This document shows, piece by piece, positions 5,962 through 13,480 of a DNA stretch of 23,099 nt. The stretch covers positions 1 to 23,099 of the forward strand of contig QMWA01000010.1 of NCBI GenBank assembly GCA_003661385.1, in the 5' to 3' direction. Source of the DNA: Thermoproteota archaeon. Lineage in GTDB: Archaea; Korarchaeota; Korarchaeia; B14-G2. The notes beneath the pieces were generated by a model, which did not search any database, had not been told where the DNA came from, and was given only the letters and a program-made list of their open reading frames with translations. The position numbers and the translations under genes are program-made. The first letter of the stretch is position 1. Each line of letters begins with the position of its first letter.

Positions 5962-8019
5962 TTGCTGGCTATCGCAAGCCTAGTAGTAGGATGCCTCGTG
6001 ATGCTGACTGTAGCAGCCATATACAGGAGCGTAGCGAGGATAGACCCAGGAGAAAAGAGGATGGTTGAGATCGCAGGGTACATCAGAGAGGGTGCTAATG
6101 CGTACATGAGGAGGCAGTTCAAGACCATAGCATACTTCATAGCAGCCTTAGCAGCGATACTAGCAGCAGCGAGGGGACCATACACCTCGATAGCATTCAT
6201 CTATGGAGCAGTCCTCTCCCTGCTAGCAGCATACTTCGGCATGAACGCAGCGACCATAGCGAACGTGAGGACTGCTAACATGGCCAGAAAGGACCCAGGG
6301 AAGGCCGTTGTTGTGGCGTTCAGGGGAGGAGCTGTAATGGGCTTATCGCTAGTAGGCCTCAGCATAATAGGCATAAGCACACTGTACCTGCTATACGGCA
6401 AGCTGATCCCAGACGAGAGGACGATGCTAGAGTACATAGTAGGCTTCGGGTTTGGTGCAAGCCTAGCAGCTCTATTCGCCCAGCTAGGTGGCGGCATATA
6501 CACGAAGGCCGCTGACATAGGTGCCGACCTCGTAGGCAAAGTAGAGGCTGGGATCCCAGAAGATGACCCACGCAACCCAGCTGTCATAGCAGACCAGGTG
6601 GGAGACAACGTAGGAGACTGCGCAGGCAGAGGAGCAGACTTATTCGAGTCCTTCAGCGACAACATAATCGCCTCAATGATACTAGGCTTATCCCTAGCGA
6701 TGTCAATCGCAGCAGCATCGCCAGCCCTAGTCAAGAAGATAGTCGAGTTCCCACTCATGGTCGAGGCAGTAGGGGCCATAGCTGCCATAGCTGGAGTCCT
6801 AATGGTGAGAGGAGGCAGAGACCCAATGAAGTCCATAAACACAGGCCTAACAACAACCTCAGTGGTCTGCGCCATAGGCTTCATAGCTCTAGTGGAGGCT
6901 TTAGGCCTACCAGGAGGCCTAAGGCTAGCCTTAGCCTACATATCAGGTCTGCTTGCAAGCGTCATAGTAGGCTACATAACCCAGTACTACACCAGCGCAG
7001 ACTACGCTCCAGTGAAGAGGATAGCTGATGCAGCTAAGACAGGCCCAGCAATAAACATAATAATGGGCTTATCAGCTGGAATGGAGAGCGCAGTCCTCCC
7101 AATGGTCATAATCTCGGTTGTCATAATCTTCTCGTATGTGGTGATGGGAGGCATCAGGAACCCTGCTTCAGGCTTCTACGGCATCACAGCAGCCACCCTA
7201 GGCATACTCTCAACAACAGGCTTCATAATGTCATCAGACACATTCGGCCCGATATCAGACAACGCAGGCGGGATAGCAGAGATGTCAGGCATAGAAGATG
7301 AGGTAAGAGAGGCAACAGACGTGCTGGATGCTGTAGGCAATACAACAAAGGCCCTAACGAAGGGCTACGCGATGTCCTGTGCAGCCCTCTCTGCACTAGT
7401 CCTCTTCGCATCCTACGTGTACCTCATGAAGGAGTACGGGCACCCAGGTGTGATAAACCTCAGCAAGCCACATGTCATCGTAGGCACATTCCTAGGGGCA
7501 GCAGTGCCATTCCTGTTCTCAGCTCTAGCGATAAGAGCAGTCGGGAAGACAGCGTTCCAGATGGTAGAGGAGGTGAGAAGGCAGTTCAGAGAGATACCAG
7601 GGATCCTAGAGGGAAAAGCGAAGCCAGACTACGAGAGGTGCGTCGACATAAGCACGAGAAATGCCCTAAGAGAGATGATCGCTCCAACGCTGATAAGCCT
7701 AGCTGCACCAGTCCTAGTAGGCCTCCTGCTAGGAGGCGAAGCCCTAGGAGGGTTCCTCATAGCAGCAACAGCATCAGGAGCTCTGCTAGCGGTTTTCATG
7801 TTCAACGCTGGAGGTGCGTGGGACAACGCCAAAAAGTACATTGAATCTGGGTACCTAGGTGGGAAGGGGACACCAGCACACGCCGCCTCGGTGATAGGAG
7901 ACACAGTAGGAGACCCGCTAAAGGACACAGCAGGCCCGTCACTCCACATACTCATAAAGCTCCTCAACATAGTTGCACTAACCCTGGTGCCAATAATAGC
8001 CACAGCAGCTATCATCTAG
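5962..8019 (+). CDS. hppA: Membrane proton-translocating pyrophosphatase
   Basis: A 685-residue, roughly 16-helix membrane protein. It couples hydrolysis of pyrophosphate to proton pumping across the cytoplasmic membrane. The pyrophosphate- and Mg-binding region is DIGADLVGKVEAGIPEDDPR near residue 185, followed by DQVGDNVGDCAGRGADLFES. The second catalytic block, DTVGDPLKDTAGPS, is near the C terminus. The diagnostic GNTTKA at about 459-464 has Lys where K+-dependent enzymes have Ala, so this is the K+-independent, H+-pumping type. The TTG start is chosen from the GGGGG tract just upstream and from full family length. It overlaps the convergent HTH gene by 8 nt. Codon style is strongly host-like with many CTAG words. 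Confidence 0.97.
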   Translation: MLAIASLVVGCLVMLTVAAIYRSVARIDPGEKRMVEIAGYIREGANAYMRRQFKTIAYFIAALAAILAAARGPYTSIAFIYGAVLSLLAAYFGMNAATIANVRTANMARKDPGKAVVVAFRGGAVMGLSLVGLSIIGISTLYLLYGKLIPDERTMLEYIVGFGFGASLAALFAQLGGGIYTKAADIGADLVGKVEAGIPEDDPRNPAVIADQVGDNVGDCAGRGADLFESFSDNIIASMILGLSLAMSIAAASPALVKKIVEFPLMVEAVGAIAAIAGVLMVRGGRDPMKSINTGLTTTSVVCAIGFIALVEALGLPGGLRLALAYISGLLASVIVGYITQYYTSADYAPVKRIADAAKTGPAINIIMGLSAGMESAVLPMVIISVVIIFSYVVMGGIRNPASGFYGITAATLGILSTTGFIMSSDTFGPISDNAGGIAEMSGIEDEVREATDVLDAVGNTTKALTKGYAMSCAALSALVLFASYVYLMKEYGHPGVINLSKPHVIVGTFLGAAVPFLFSALAIRAVGKTAFQMVEEVRRQFREIPGILEGKAKPDYERCVDISTRNALREMIAPTLISLAAPVLVGLLLGGEALGGFLIAATASGALLAVFMFNAGGAWDNAKKYIESGYLGGKGTPAHAASVIGDTVGDPLKDTAGPSLHILIKLLNIVALTLVPIIATAAII

Positions 8020-8401
8020 TACGGTTGCTGTCATAAGTGCTTGTCACACCCTTTCTATTTACATTATCTGCCTCATGTAAGCTCCTCTTCTCGTAGCTGC
8101 AAGGCATTGAGGCTCTTAAGGCTCGACAAATCTGGCATATCTTCTCTGTCACCACTTCTGGATCCTTTGAGGTAGCTATCTCCCTTGCTGCCCCTCTTAT
8201 CTTCTCCATAATCTCCTTTCTGATCTCAACTGATCTCCCTCTCTTGCCCTTAAGGTACTGGGATACTGCAGCATGTGTCAGCCCAAGCTTGTCTGCAGCC
8301 TTCCTTTGGCTCAGTGAGAGCTCTCTAACCATGACTCTGGTGGGCTCCCTTCTTATCGCTGGGAGTATATACCATGTAGCTACTTCACAGGGGGTCTTCA
8401 A
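8012..8401 (-). CDS. COG2522-type HTH transcriptional regulator
   Basis: The N-terminal part, TPCEVATWYILPAIRRE, and the helix-turn-helix LSQRKAADKLGLTHAAVSQYLKGKRG match the archaeal regulator family whose HTH also occurs fused to ThiN in thiamine regulators. A cysteine cluster follows (CQICRALRASMPC), perhaps metal- or redox-sensing. The ThiN effector domain is absent. I chose the TTG at 8401 with GGGGGA just upstream because the family starts right before the PCEV motif; the frame remains open to 8461. It overlaps the SerK-like gene by 17 nt, so it is the last gene of the cysteine unit and may control it. The effector is unknown. Confidence 0.8.
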   Translation of the reverse strand: MKTPCEVATWYILPAIRREPTRVMVRELSLSQRKAADKLGLTHAAVSQYLKGKRGRSVEIRKEIMEKIRGAAREIATSKDPEVVTEKICQICRALRASMPCSYEKRSLHEADNVNRKGVTSTYDSNRTR

Positions 8402-8831
8402 CGCTCCCCCTTCTAAGCCTGCTAAGAGGCGTGTTGACAGGCCTTTGAAGCTTTTCGACATGCTTTAGCTCACCGTCAACTGACACCATGTGCTTCGTAG
8501 TTTTAGGTGGGAGTAGCTTGCCTGACATGGCTGCCTCCAAGGCTAGCTCCTTGCTTATATAGCCTTCTCCAGCCCACCTCCTGACCACTATCCTAGGGTC
8601 GCTGTAGTCTACTAGCATGGCTGGAACGACCTTTACACCCAGCTTTCTCAGAGCTCTCAGCCTGTGGTGCCCGTCGAGGATCGTGAGGGTCGCCCTGTCA
8701 GCTAGTATCGGCCTCTTCAGGACGCCGTCAGCCAGTATCTGCTTGATCAGCTCACTCAGTCTCTCGGTATCTACCTGCTCATGCTCTCTAAGCTTCTCTA
8801 GCTGAATGTACCCGAGCTCACATCCCACCAC
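8385..8831 (-). CDS. serK: SerK-like ParB-fold free serine kinase
   Basis: A ParB/sulfiredoxin-fold protein with LREHEQVD, TILDGHHRLRALRKLG (D53-G-H-H-R57), VVPAMLVDY and, later, PPKTTKH. This combination resembles the archaeal ADP- or ATP-dependent serine kinase SerK of Thermococcus, which phosphorylates free L-serine to O-phospho-L-serine for cysteine synthesis, rather than a chromosome-partition ParB, because no HTH follows. The neighbour supports this: it begins 2 nt after the stop of a cysteine/O-phosphoserine synthase gene. At 148 residues it seems shorter than the Thermococcus enzyme. The GTG start directly follows the upstream stop. A generic ParB-like nuclease-fold protein is the alternative. 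Confidence 0.75.
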   Translation of the reverse strand: MVGCELGYIQLEKLREHEQVDTERLSELIKQILADGVLKRPILADRATLTILDGHHRLRALRKLGVKVVPAMLVDYSDPRIVVRRWAGEGYISKELALEAAMSGKLLPPKTTKHMVSVDGELKHVEKLQRPVNTPLSRLRRGSVEDPL

Positions 8832-8833
8832 TC

Positions 8834-9747
8834 TTACACCCCATAGAGGTCTGTGCTCAGGTACTTCAGCCCAGAGTCCGGGAGCACAGCTACTATGACC
8901 TTCCCTTTACCAAGCTCCCTGGCCTTCTTCAGAGCTACGTAGAGGACTGCAGCTGAGCTCATCCCAACCAGCAGCCCCTCTTCTCTAGCCACCCTCCTAG
9001 CTGTCATCCAGACTTCCTGCAGCTCCTCTAGCCTAATCTCGACTATCTCATCGAAGTGCTCCCGCCTGAACAGCATGGTTGGGTTCGGCTCTCTAGGGTT
9101 CCTCAGCCCCTGTATGCTGACGCCCAGCTTCGGGGTAACTCCCACAACCTCTATAGATGGGTTGTACTGCTTAACTCTCATCGAGACCCCTACTCCTGTT
9201 CCAGCAGTCCCTACTCCGACTACAACCATGTCTAGCTTCCCGCCTGCCTGCTCGATGATCTCTCTCTTCCAGTGGTCTGGTAGTGTGCAAGTATGTTAGC
9301 TGGGTCTTTAAACTGGTCTAGGTCTATGTACCTGTCGGGGTTCTCCTCAAGGATCTTCCTCTTGAGCTCTATGGCTCCACTCGTCCCCTTCTCACCTGGA
9401 GATAGGATGAGCTCTGCTCCATATGCCCTTATTATCTTCCTCCTCTCTAGGCTGACAGACTCCGGCATCACTACAGCCACCTTATAGCCTTTAGCTGCAC
9501 CTATCATTGCAAGCGCTATCCCAGTGTTGCCAGGTGTGGCCTCAAGTATTGTTTTGCTCCTGTCTAGCCTCCCAGCTGCCTCCGCATACTCTATCAGGTA
9601 GAGAGCCATCCTGTCCTTAACCGAGCCCCCTGGATTGTATCACTCAAGCTTGGCGTAAACTGTAGCGTCTCTATCTCCTACTACCCTCCTAAGCTTCACC
9701 ATCGGTGTCCTTCCGATGAGGTCAAGCATGCTCTCAGCCACTAGCAT
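8834..9747 (-). pseudogene. Cysteine/O-phosphoserine synthase, twice disrupted
   Basis: Put together, the frames give a full-length PLP fold-type II cysteine synthase of about 300 residues: MLDLIGRTPMVKL, the PLP lysine K44 in NPGGSVKDR, the substrate loop [27 protein letters not shown] and PDSG near the end. Two lesions break it. First, codon 36 is TGA (9642-9640) where KLE is followed by YNPGG; a TGG tryptophan codon would fit. Second, a (TC)4/(GA)4 run at 9259-9266 is 2 nt longer than needed, so the frame after TTGRE ends early at 9232 and the rest resumes in another frame to 8834. Next to serK, the natural substrate would be O-phosphoserine. As written it cannot give a full enzyme; recent pseudogenisation, slippage variation or sequencing error are the options. 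Confidence 0.85.
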
Positions 9748-9765
9748 GTTAACGATTGTTAAATG

Positions 9766-9775
9766 CTTATATTAG
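9766..9775 (-). promoter_or_regulatory. TATA box for cysteine-synthase unit
   Basis: On the minus strand CTAATATAAG is centred 23-24 nt before the ATG at 9747, the spacing for a leaderless archaeal transcript. The sequence from 9776 to 9896 shows nothing else. Confidence 0.5.
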
Positions 9776-9896
9776 AGAGTTCCCTCTGAGGCAAGTCCTG
9801 AAGCCATTAAAGCATGCTGGTGGAGAGGCTGCTCACTTAGCACTACAATGTGGCTGCATAGCTTATACACAGTTAGCTCCAACAGCTGCAGCAGCT

Positions 9897-10769
9897 TTAT
9901 TCCATAGCTTCTGCCTTATCCGCCTCACTAGGTCTCCCAATCCACTGCTGGAACTCACTTAAGACAGGGAGCGTGGCTTCTTCAACGTCTCTCACATCCT
10001 CCGCCCTTTCCTCCTCAGTACTTACCCTGGAGAACGCTATTCTAAGCGGAATGTGCTTCTTGAAGAAGCTGATATGCGGTGATATCACACCTCTAATGAT
10101 TTCCTGGTATCTTCCTCTCATCAGAGCCCAGTACTGGGCTGTATTCCTCCTAACCATGTTGAACAGGAGCCTGACTTGATCAAAGACTTCCTTCTTAGGC
10201 TTACCAGCAAGCGCTGGAAGCTCACTGAGCATCTTACACGTCCTAAACACGTCTATTATGGTTGGTCTAAGCGGTATTATGCACTTATCTGAGCCATACA
10301 ACGTCAGTATGGCATACTTCCTGTCAAAAAAGGGTATTGTATCTATGATGATGAAGTCGTACGCCTCTCTCACACCGAGAGCCTCTAACACCCTTCTGAG
10401 CTTATACTCCTTCCTAGCTTCAGGACCATACCATAGTGAGTCTATGATGCTGGTCAGCTCTGAGTCTGGAATCAGTATATCCACTTCCACGTCTATAGCT
10501 TTACCTGAAACAACGTAGTCCTCAAGCTCCACGCTTCTACCCTTCCTAACCCTCTCAAAAACCCTAGACAAGCACCTGCCACGGTTCTCGTACTCAAACA
10601 GCTTGCTCTCATCCCTGAGAACGAGATATGAGAGCGATATGCTCGGATCCAGGTCTACCAGTAGAACTTTATTGCCAGCTCTCCTCAATAGCCAGCCTAA
10701 CACAAGGGATATCGTGGTCTTCCCTGTGCCACCTGGAGCGGAAAAGACTCCAATGACCACCCCAGTCAA
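9897..10769 (-). CDS. Atypical ParA/MinD-family ATPase
   Basis: A 290-residue SIMIBI-class ATPase. Residues 12-19 read PGGTGKTT, a Walker A loop, followed by LLVDLDPS (A' motif, D39/D41), an insertion with many charged residues, and FIIIDTIPFF (Walker B-like). The signature lysine of ParA/MinD (KGGxGKT) is replaced by proline, so the usual cross-dimer contact to ATP is missing. The C-terminal third (YWALMRGRYQEIIRG onwards) matches nothing I know. The TTG at 10769 is preferred: it overlaps the stop of the nuclease-like gene by TTGA and follows GGAGGTGG. GTG at 10760 is an alternative. The tight coupling suggests the two proteins act together. Confidence 0.8.
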   Translation of the reverse strand: MTGVVIGVFSAPGGTGKTTISLVLGWLLRRAGNKVLLVDLDPSISLSYLVLRDESKLFEYENRGRCLSRVFERVRKGRSVELEDYVVSGKAIDVEVDILIPDSELTSIIDSLWYGPEARKEYKLRRVLEALGVREAYDFIIIDTIPFFDRKYAILTLYGSDKCIIPLRPTIIDVFRTCKMLSELPALAGKPKKEVFDQVRLLFNMVRRNTAQYWALMRGRYQEIIRGVISPHISFFKKHIPLRIAFSRVSTEEERAEDVRDVEEATLPVLSEFQQWIGRPSEADKAEAME

Positions 10770-11176
10770 CCAACCACCTCCACTCTGCAATCTCTAAGTG
10801 ACATCAGTATAGCCTTAATCCCAAGCTTTGAAGCAAGAGCTCTCAGTCCGCTGGCATGCTTTTCATCAGCTTGCTCAACAAGGTGCACTATACAGGAGTT
10901 AAGCCCATATAGCTCTCTGACAGCTAAAGCCTGCCCAAATCCATCATAGAACCTCTTCCCAACCTTGATCTCAAGCGCTACATCAGGTAGGAGGATATCA
11001 ACCTCTACGTCAGGGTACTTCTGCGACTCAAGCCTCACACGCCTTTTCACATCCAGTCCACGTATTCTCAGCCTGAATGCGATTAAATCTTGAGCAAGTC
11101 TCTCACTTTCCACCTTCTTAAACTCGCATGAGAGCTCAGATAGGACTTCAACAAGGTGTTTTATGCTATCAAGCAT
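10766..11176 (-). CDS. PD-(D/E)XK nuclease-like protein
   Basis: A 136-residue protein with a nuclease-fold core: an N-terminal helix with Glu24, then YPDVEVDILLPDVALEIKVG giving D60 (D-x8-E-x-K), E69 and K71, followed by FGQALAVRELYG, the helix carrying Gln82 typical of restriction-endonuclease-like folds. It is predicted to cleave DNA or RNA, with metal bound by D60 and E69. No DNA-recognition domain is visible. It is translationally coupled to the ParA-like ATPase through a 4-nt overlap, suggesting that the ATPase controls or loads the nuclease. I know of no named system with this pair. It could also be a nuclease-fold structural protein. Confidence 0.65.
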   Translation of the reverse strand: MLDSIKHLVEVLSELSCEFKKVESERLAQDLIAFRLRIRGLDVKRRVRLESQKYPDVEVDILLPDVALEIKVGKRFYDGFGQALAVRELYGLNSCIVHLVEQADEKHASGLRALASKLGIKAILMSLRDCRVEVVG

Positions 11177-11197
11177 AGTAATCGTCTGCTAAAGACG

Positions 11198-11208
11198 CTT
11201 AATAAAGT
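11198..11208 (-). promoter_or_regulatory. TATA box for nuclease-ParA pair
   Basis: On the minus strand CTTTATTAAGC is centred about 28 nt before the ATG at 11176, fitting a leaderless bicistronic transcript. Confidence 0.45.
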
Positions 11209-11262
11209 TCCTAAGCTGTAGTCTACGCTAGCATAGTACATCCTCAGATCAGCTGCACCAGA

Positions 11263-11724
11263 CTACTCTGACACCTCCACTATGCGTCCTCCAGCCAGCT
11301 TAAGGATGTCCTGTGGTGATATTTCAAGTAGTGCATTTGGAGCTCCTCCTCCAGCATACACCTTGTCTAACTTGAGCACAGCTGGGTCAATTATGGTCTT
11401 CAGCTTAGTCTTATGTCCCACTGGAGGAAGTGCTCCAGCTGGATATCCTGTAATCGCCTCGACCTCGCTTCTGGTAGCTAACCTAGCCCATCCTGCTCTA
11501 ACAGCTTCAGCGAGCTTCCTGGCATCAACTCTCTGGGTGCCAGCTACTATGGCTAGCACAGGGCCGCTGCCTGTGATGAACAGCAGAGACTTCACCACGT
11601 TGTCCTCAGAGGTGCCTAGCCTCTCAGCTGCCTCCCTGACTGTTCTGGTCGGCTTATCAAACTCGAATATTCTGAACTCAATCCCCCTCTCTCTCAGGTA
11701 TCTGGTAAGGTCGTTAGGCCCCAT
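11263..11724 (-). CDS. YbaK/ProX-type aminoacyl-tRNA deacylase
   Basis: A 153-residue single-domain protein of the YbaK/EbsC/ProX family, which hydrolyses mischarged aminoacyl-tRNA (for example Ala- or Cys-tRNAPro) in trans. Visible features are TVREAAERLG, the conserved lysine K45 in NVVKSLLF, LAIVAGTQRVD, GYPAGALPPVGH and the C-terminal YAGGGAPNALLEIS. Length and motif order are normal. The ATG is followed by a helical start that suits the family. It sits alone between the two ParA modules on the minus strand and is probably a housekeeping gene unrelated to them. The family is certain from the motifs; the exact tRNA specificity is not. Confidence 0.92.
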   Translation of the reverse strand: MGPNDLTRYLRERGIEFRIFEFDKPTRTVREAAERLGTSEDNVVKSLLFITGSGPVLAIVAGTQRVDARKLAEAVRAGWARLATRSEVEAITGYPAGALPPVGHKTKLKTIIDPAVLKLDKVYAGGGAPNALLEISPQDILKLAGGRIVEVSE

Positions 11725-11900
11725 GGCTAACCCCTGAGTAGTGTACTTAAGGACTTAACTACTGGCCTATAGTGCCAGCTGCAACATGCAAGGCTCTCTC
11801 AGCCATAGACCGCCCATGGGTAGCTCATGTCCATCAGTGTGATGCAGCTCTCACGTAGACAGCTGAGCTTCTTACAACAGATGCACCTCTGCTCGAAACC

Positions 11901-11910
11901 TTTAATATAA
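11901..11910 (+). promoter_or_regulatory. TATA box for coiled-coil/ParA operon
   Basis: TTTAATATAA lies 10 nt before the GTG at 11920, which is closer than usual. The expected start site (about 11932) would fall inside the annotated ORF, so the true start may be a later codon such as ATG 11989, or transcription may start unusually near. Confidence 0.4.
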
Positions 11911-11919
11911 GCAGCTATT

Positions 11920-12393
11920 GTGACTACATGTGGGTGGTTCACGCTGAAGGACGAAGTTGACCTGCAGGAGCTTGCTCAGCTTATATCGATGAGGAAAGGT
12001 AAGGTGAAGCCTGCTGCACTAAGTAAGGCTAAAGGCGAGGCCTTAAAAGCTCTTCCAGAGGAGCTTGCAGCGGAAGCCCCTGAAGAGGCTGCTCCTCCAG
12101 GGATAGAGGGATTTCCATCAGTTGAAGAGATTCAAGCTGAGCTCGAGCTGCTAGACTACCTTCTGATGAAGCTCGGTGAGCTTAAGGCTAAGCTGAGAGA
12201 AGAGGAGTACATGAGGCTCAAGTCGAGGTATGAGCAGTTCATCAGGTCAAAGAAGAGGAAGCTGATGACGATGTCCAAGATAATAGAGCTCGAGAGGCAG
12301 AGGTCAGAGTACGAGAGGAAGCTTTCAGAGATAAGTGATGAGGTGAAGCGGCTGAGGGAGCTCCTCGAAAGGGAGGAGACCATCCCACCTTAG
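11920..12393 (+). CDS. Unknown coiled-coil protein paired with ParA
   Basis: 157 residues. The first about 60 are mixed, with an Ala/Glu/Pro-rich linker (AAEAPEEAAPPGIEG). From about residue 65 to the end, heptad-like leucine and charge patterns predict a long coiled coil (ELLDYLLMKLGELKAKLREEE, then SEYERKLSEISDEVKRLREL). No signal peptide or membrane segment is seen and I recognise no family. The downstream ParA/MinD ATPase begins 4-10 nt after the stop, so they are co-transcribed and probably interact. The GTG start is weakly supported: the TATA element is only 10 nt upstream and an in-frame ATG lies at 11989. Confidence 0.7.
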   Translation: MTTCGWFTLKDEVDLQELAQLISMRKGKVKPAALSKAKGEALKALPEELAAEAPEEAAPPGIEGFPSVEEIQAELELLDYLLMKLGELKAKLREEEYMRLKSRYEQFIRSKKRKLMTMSKIIELERQRSEYERKLSEISDEVKRLRELLEREETIPP

Positions 12394-12403
12394 GGTAGTG
12401 TAC

Positions 12404-13123
12404 ATGCCAATCATATCATTCACCTCATGGAAGGGAGGAGTTGGCAAGACATTCCTCACAGTGAATGCTGCAGTCTACCTTGCCTCCAAGGGGAAGAAGG
12501 TTCTGCTCGTCGATGGAAGCAGAAGCGGCGACGCAGAGCTGATGCTCGGGATAAAGGCTGAGAAGACCCTATATGACGTGGTGCTAGGGTCATGCAGCCT
12601 AAGTGATGTAGTGTCTGAGAAGTACGGCGTGAGCGTGCTTCCAATAGGCTTCTCACTTGAGGCTCAGCGCAGAGTAAGCTGGAAGGCAATCTACAAGTCT
12701 GTAAAGGAGCTGTCAGACAAGTATGAGCTCATCCTAGTCGACACGCCACCTATCGTAGCAGGGCTAGTCAGCAGGAGGGAGGCTTTGGGAAGCCTAGTCG
12801 TAGGAGACCTCTTCTACATAGTCACAACACCTGCTAAGACTGCTCTGATGAACGCCTTGAAGACCAAGATGCTGCTCGAGAAGATAGGCAAGAAAGTGAG
12901 TGGCGTCATAGTCAACAGGTGGAGAGCAAGCCTGCTCTCAAAGCCATACTACAGGCCCAGCGAGATAGAGGCCTTCCTTAAGGCTAAGATATCAGCTATA
13001 ATACCAGAGGACAAGAACGTTATGAGGTCAATTAACGCAAGCAAGCCTCTAGTGCTTAAGCCAAGCAGCCCTGCTGCAAGAGCCATAGTGAAGTTCTGTG
13101 ACAGCTTCCTACTCAGCTATTAA
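12404..13123 (+). CDS. MinD/ParA-family ATPase
   Basis: A 239-residue deviant-Walker ATPase with K10-G-G-V-G-K15-T, keeping the signature lysine, and LVDTPP as the Walker B-like strand. The A' loop is unusual: after LLVD it reads GSRSGDAEL, not the DxDPQ of plasmid ParA. These proteins form ATP-dependent dimers that position DNA or protein complexes at surfaces. No C-terminal amphipathic MinD membrane helix is obvious. I chose the ATG at 12404 because AGGG lies 8 nt upstream; a GTG at 12398 would overlap that site. It follows the coiled-coil gene closely. Its 3' end overlaps the convergent coiled-coil gene by 15 nt. Confidence 0.88.
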   Translation: MPIISFTSWKGGVGKTFLTVNAAVYLASKGKKVLLVDGSRSGDAELMLGIKAEKTLYDVVLGSCSLSDVVSEKYGVSVLPIGFSLEAQRRVSWKAIYKSVKELSDKYELILVDTPPIVAGLVSRREALGSLVVGDLFYIVTTPAKTALMNALKTKMLLEKIGKKVSGVIVNRWRASLLSKPYYRPSEIEAFLKAKISAIIPEDKNVMRSINASKPLVLKPSSPAARAIVKFCDSFLLSY

Positions 13124-13480
13124 GGCCACAGCCCTCAGCTCTGCTACAGCCTCTCTGAGCTCCTCCATCAGCGAGGCCAGCTTAACTAGCAGCTCCTTCA
13201 GCTCCCTGCTAGCTCCCTCCTCAACAGCCTTCTCCAGGCTAGCTAGCCTAGCCTCCATCATCCCAAGCTTCCTCTGAACGAGCTCAACTCTATTAGCAAG
13301 CTCCTCAAGTTGGCTAGCTAACGCTTCTCCCCCATGCTCCTCTCTCAAGGCATCGATGAGCTCCCTGATGGTGTCCTCTTTAGCCATGAGCCCGAGGACC
13401 TGGGTGATCTTGAAGTCGATTTCCTCCAGGAGGTGCTTGATGAGCTCGACACCAACCCTACGCTCTTCACCTTTAGGCAT
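13109..13480 (-). CDS. Unknown acidic coiled-coil protein
   Basis: A 123-residue, almost wholly helical protein with heptad patterning from about residue 40 to 115 (EELANRVELVQRKLGMMEARLASLEKAV, then ELKELLVKLASLMEELREAV). No membrane segment is present and no family is recognised. The ATG immediately follows the stop codon of the membrane-anchored gene upstream and uses a GAGGTGGG Shine-Dalgarno 7 nt before it, so the two are co-expressed. It converges on the ParA operon with a 15-nt overlap, which may give antisense interaction. Confidence 0.75.
   Translation of the reverse strand: MPKGEERRVGVELIKHLLEEIDFKITQVLGLMAKEDTIRELIDALREEHGGEALASQLEELANRVELVQRKLGMMEARLASLEKAVEEGASRELKELLVKLASLMEELREAVAELRAVALIAE

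Noticed and set aside
6201-6884. 227-codon minus-strand ORF inside hppA
   Set aside because: It is antisense shadow of the pyrophosphatase; low-complexity composition and no motifs.
9640-9642. In-frame TGA as selenocysteine or recoded codon
   Set aside because: The position is not a cysteine in relatives, no SECIS-like structure was recognised, and the same gene carries a second lesion, so plain disruption or error is simpler. TGA also serves as a normal stop for serK.
9840-9900. Search for tRNA, rRNA and CRISPR signals in this and all gaps
   Set aside because: No T-arm consensus, no cloverleaf and no regularly spaced repeats were found in the window.
11822-11870. Possible C/D-box-like sRNA (GTGATG ... 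CTGA)
   Set aside because: Only one weak C-like and one CTGA motif; the internal D'/C' pair is missing.
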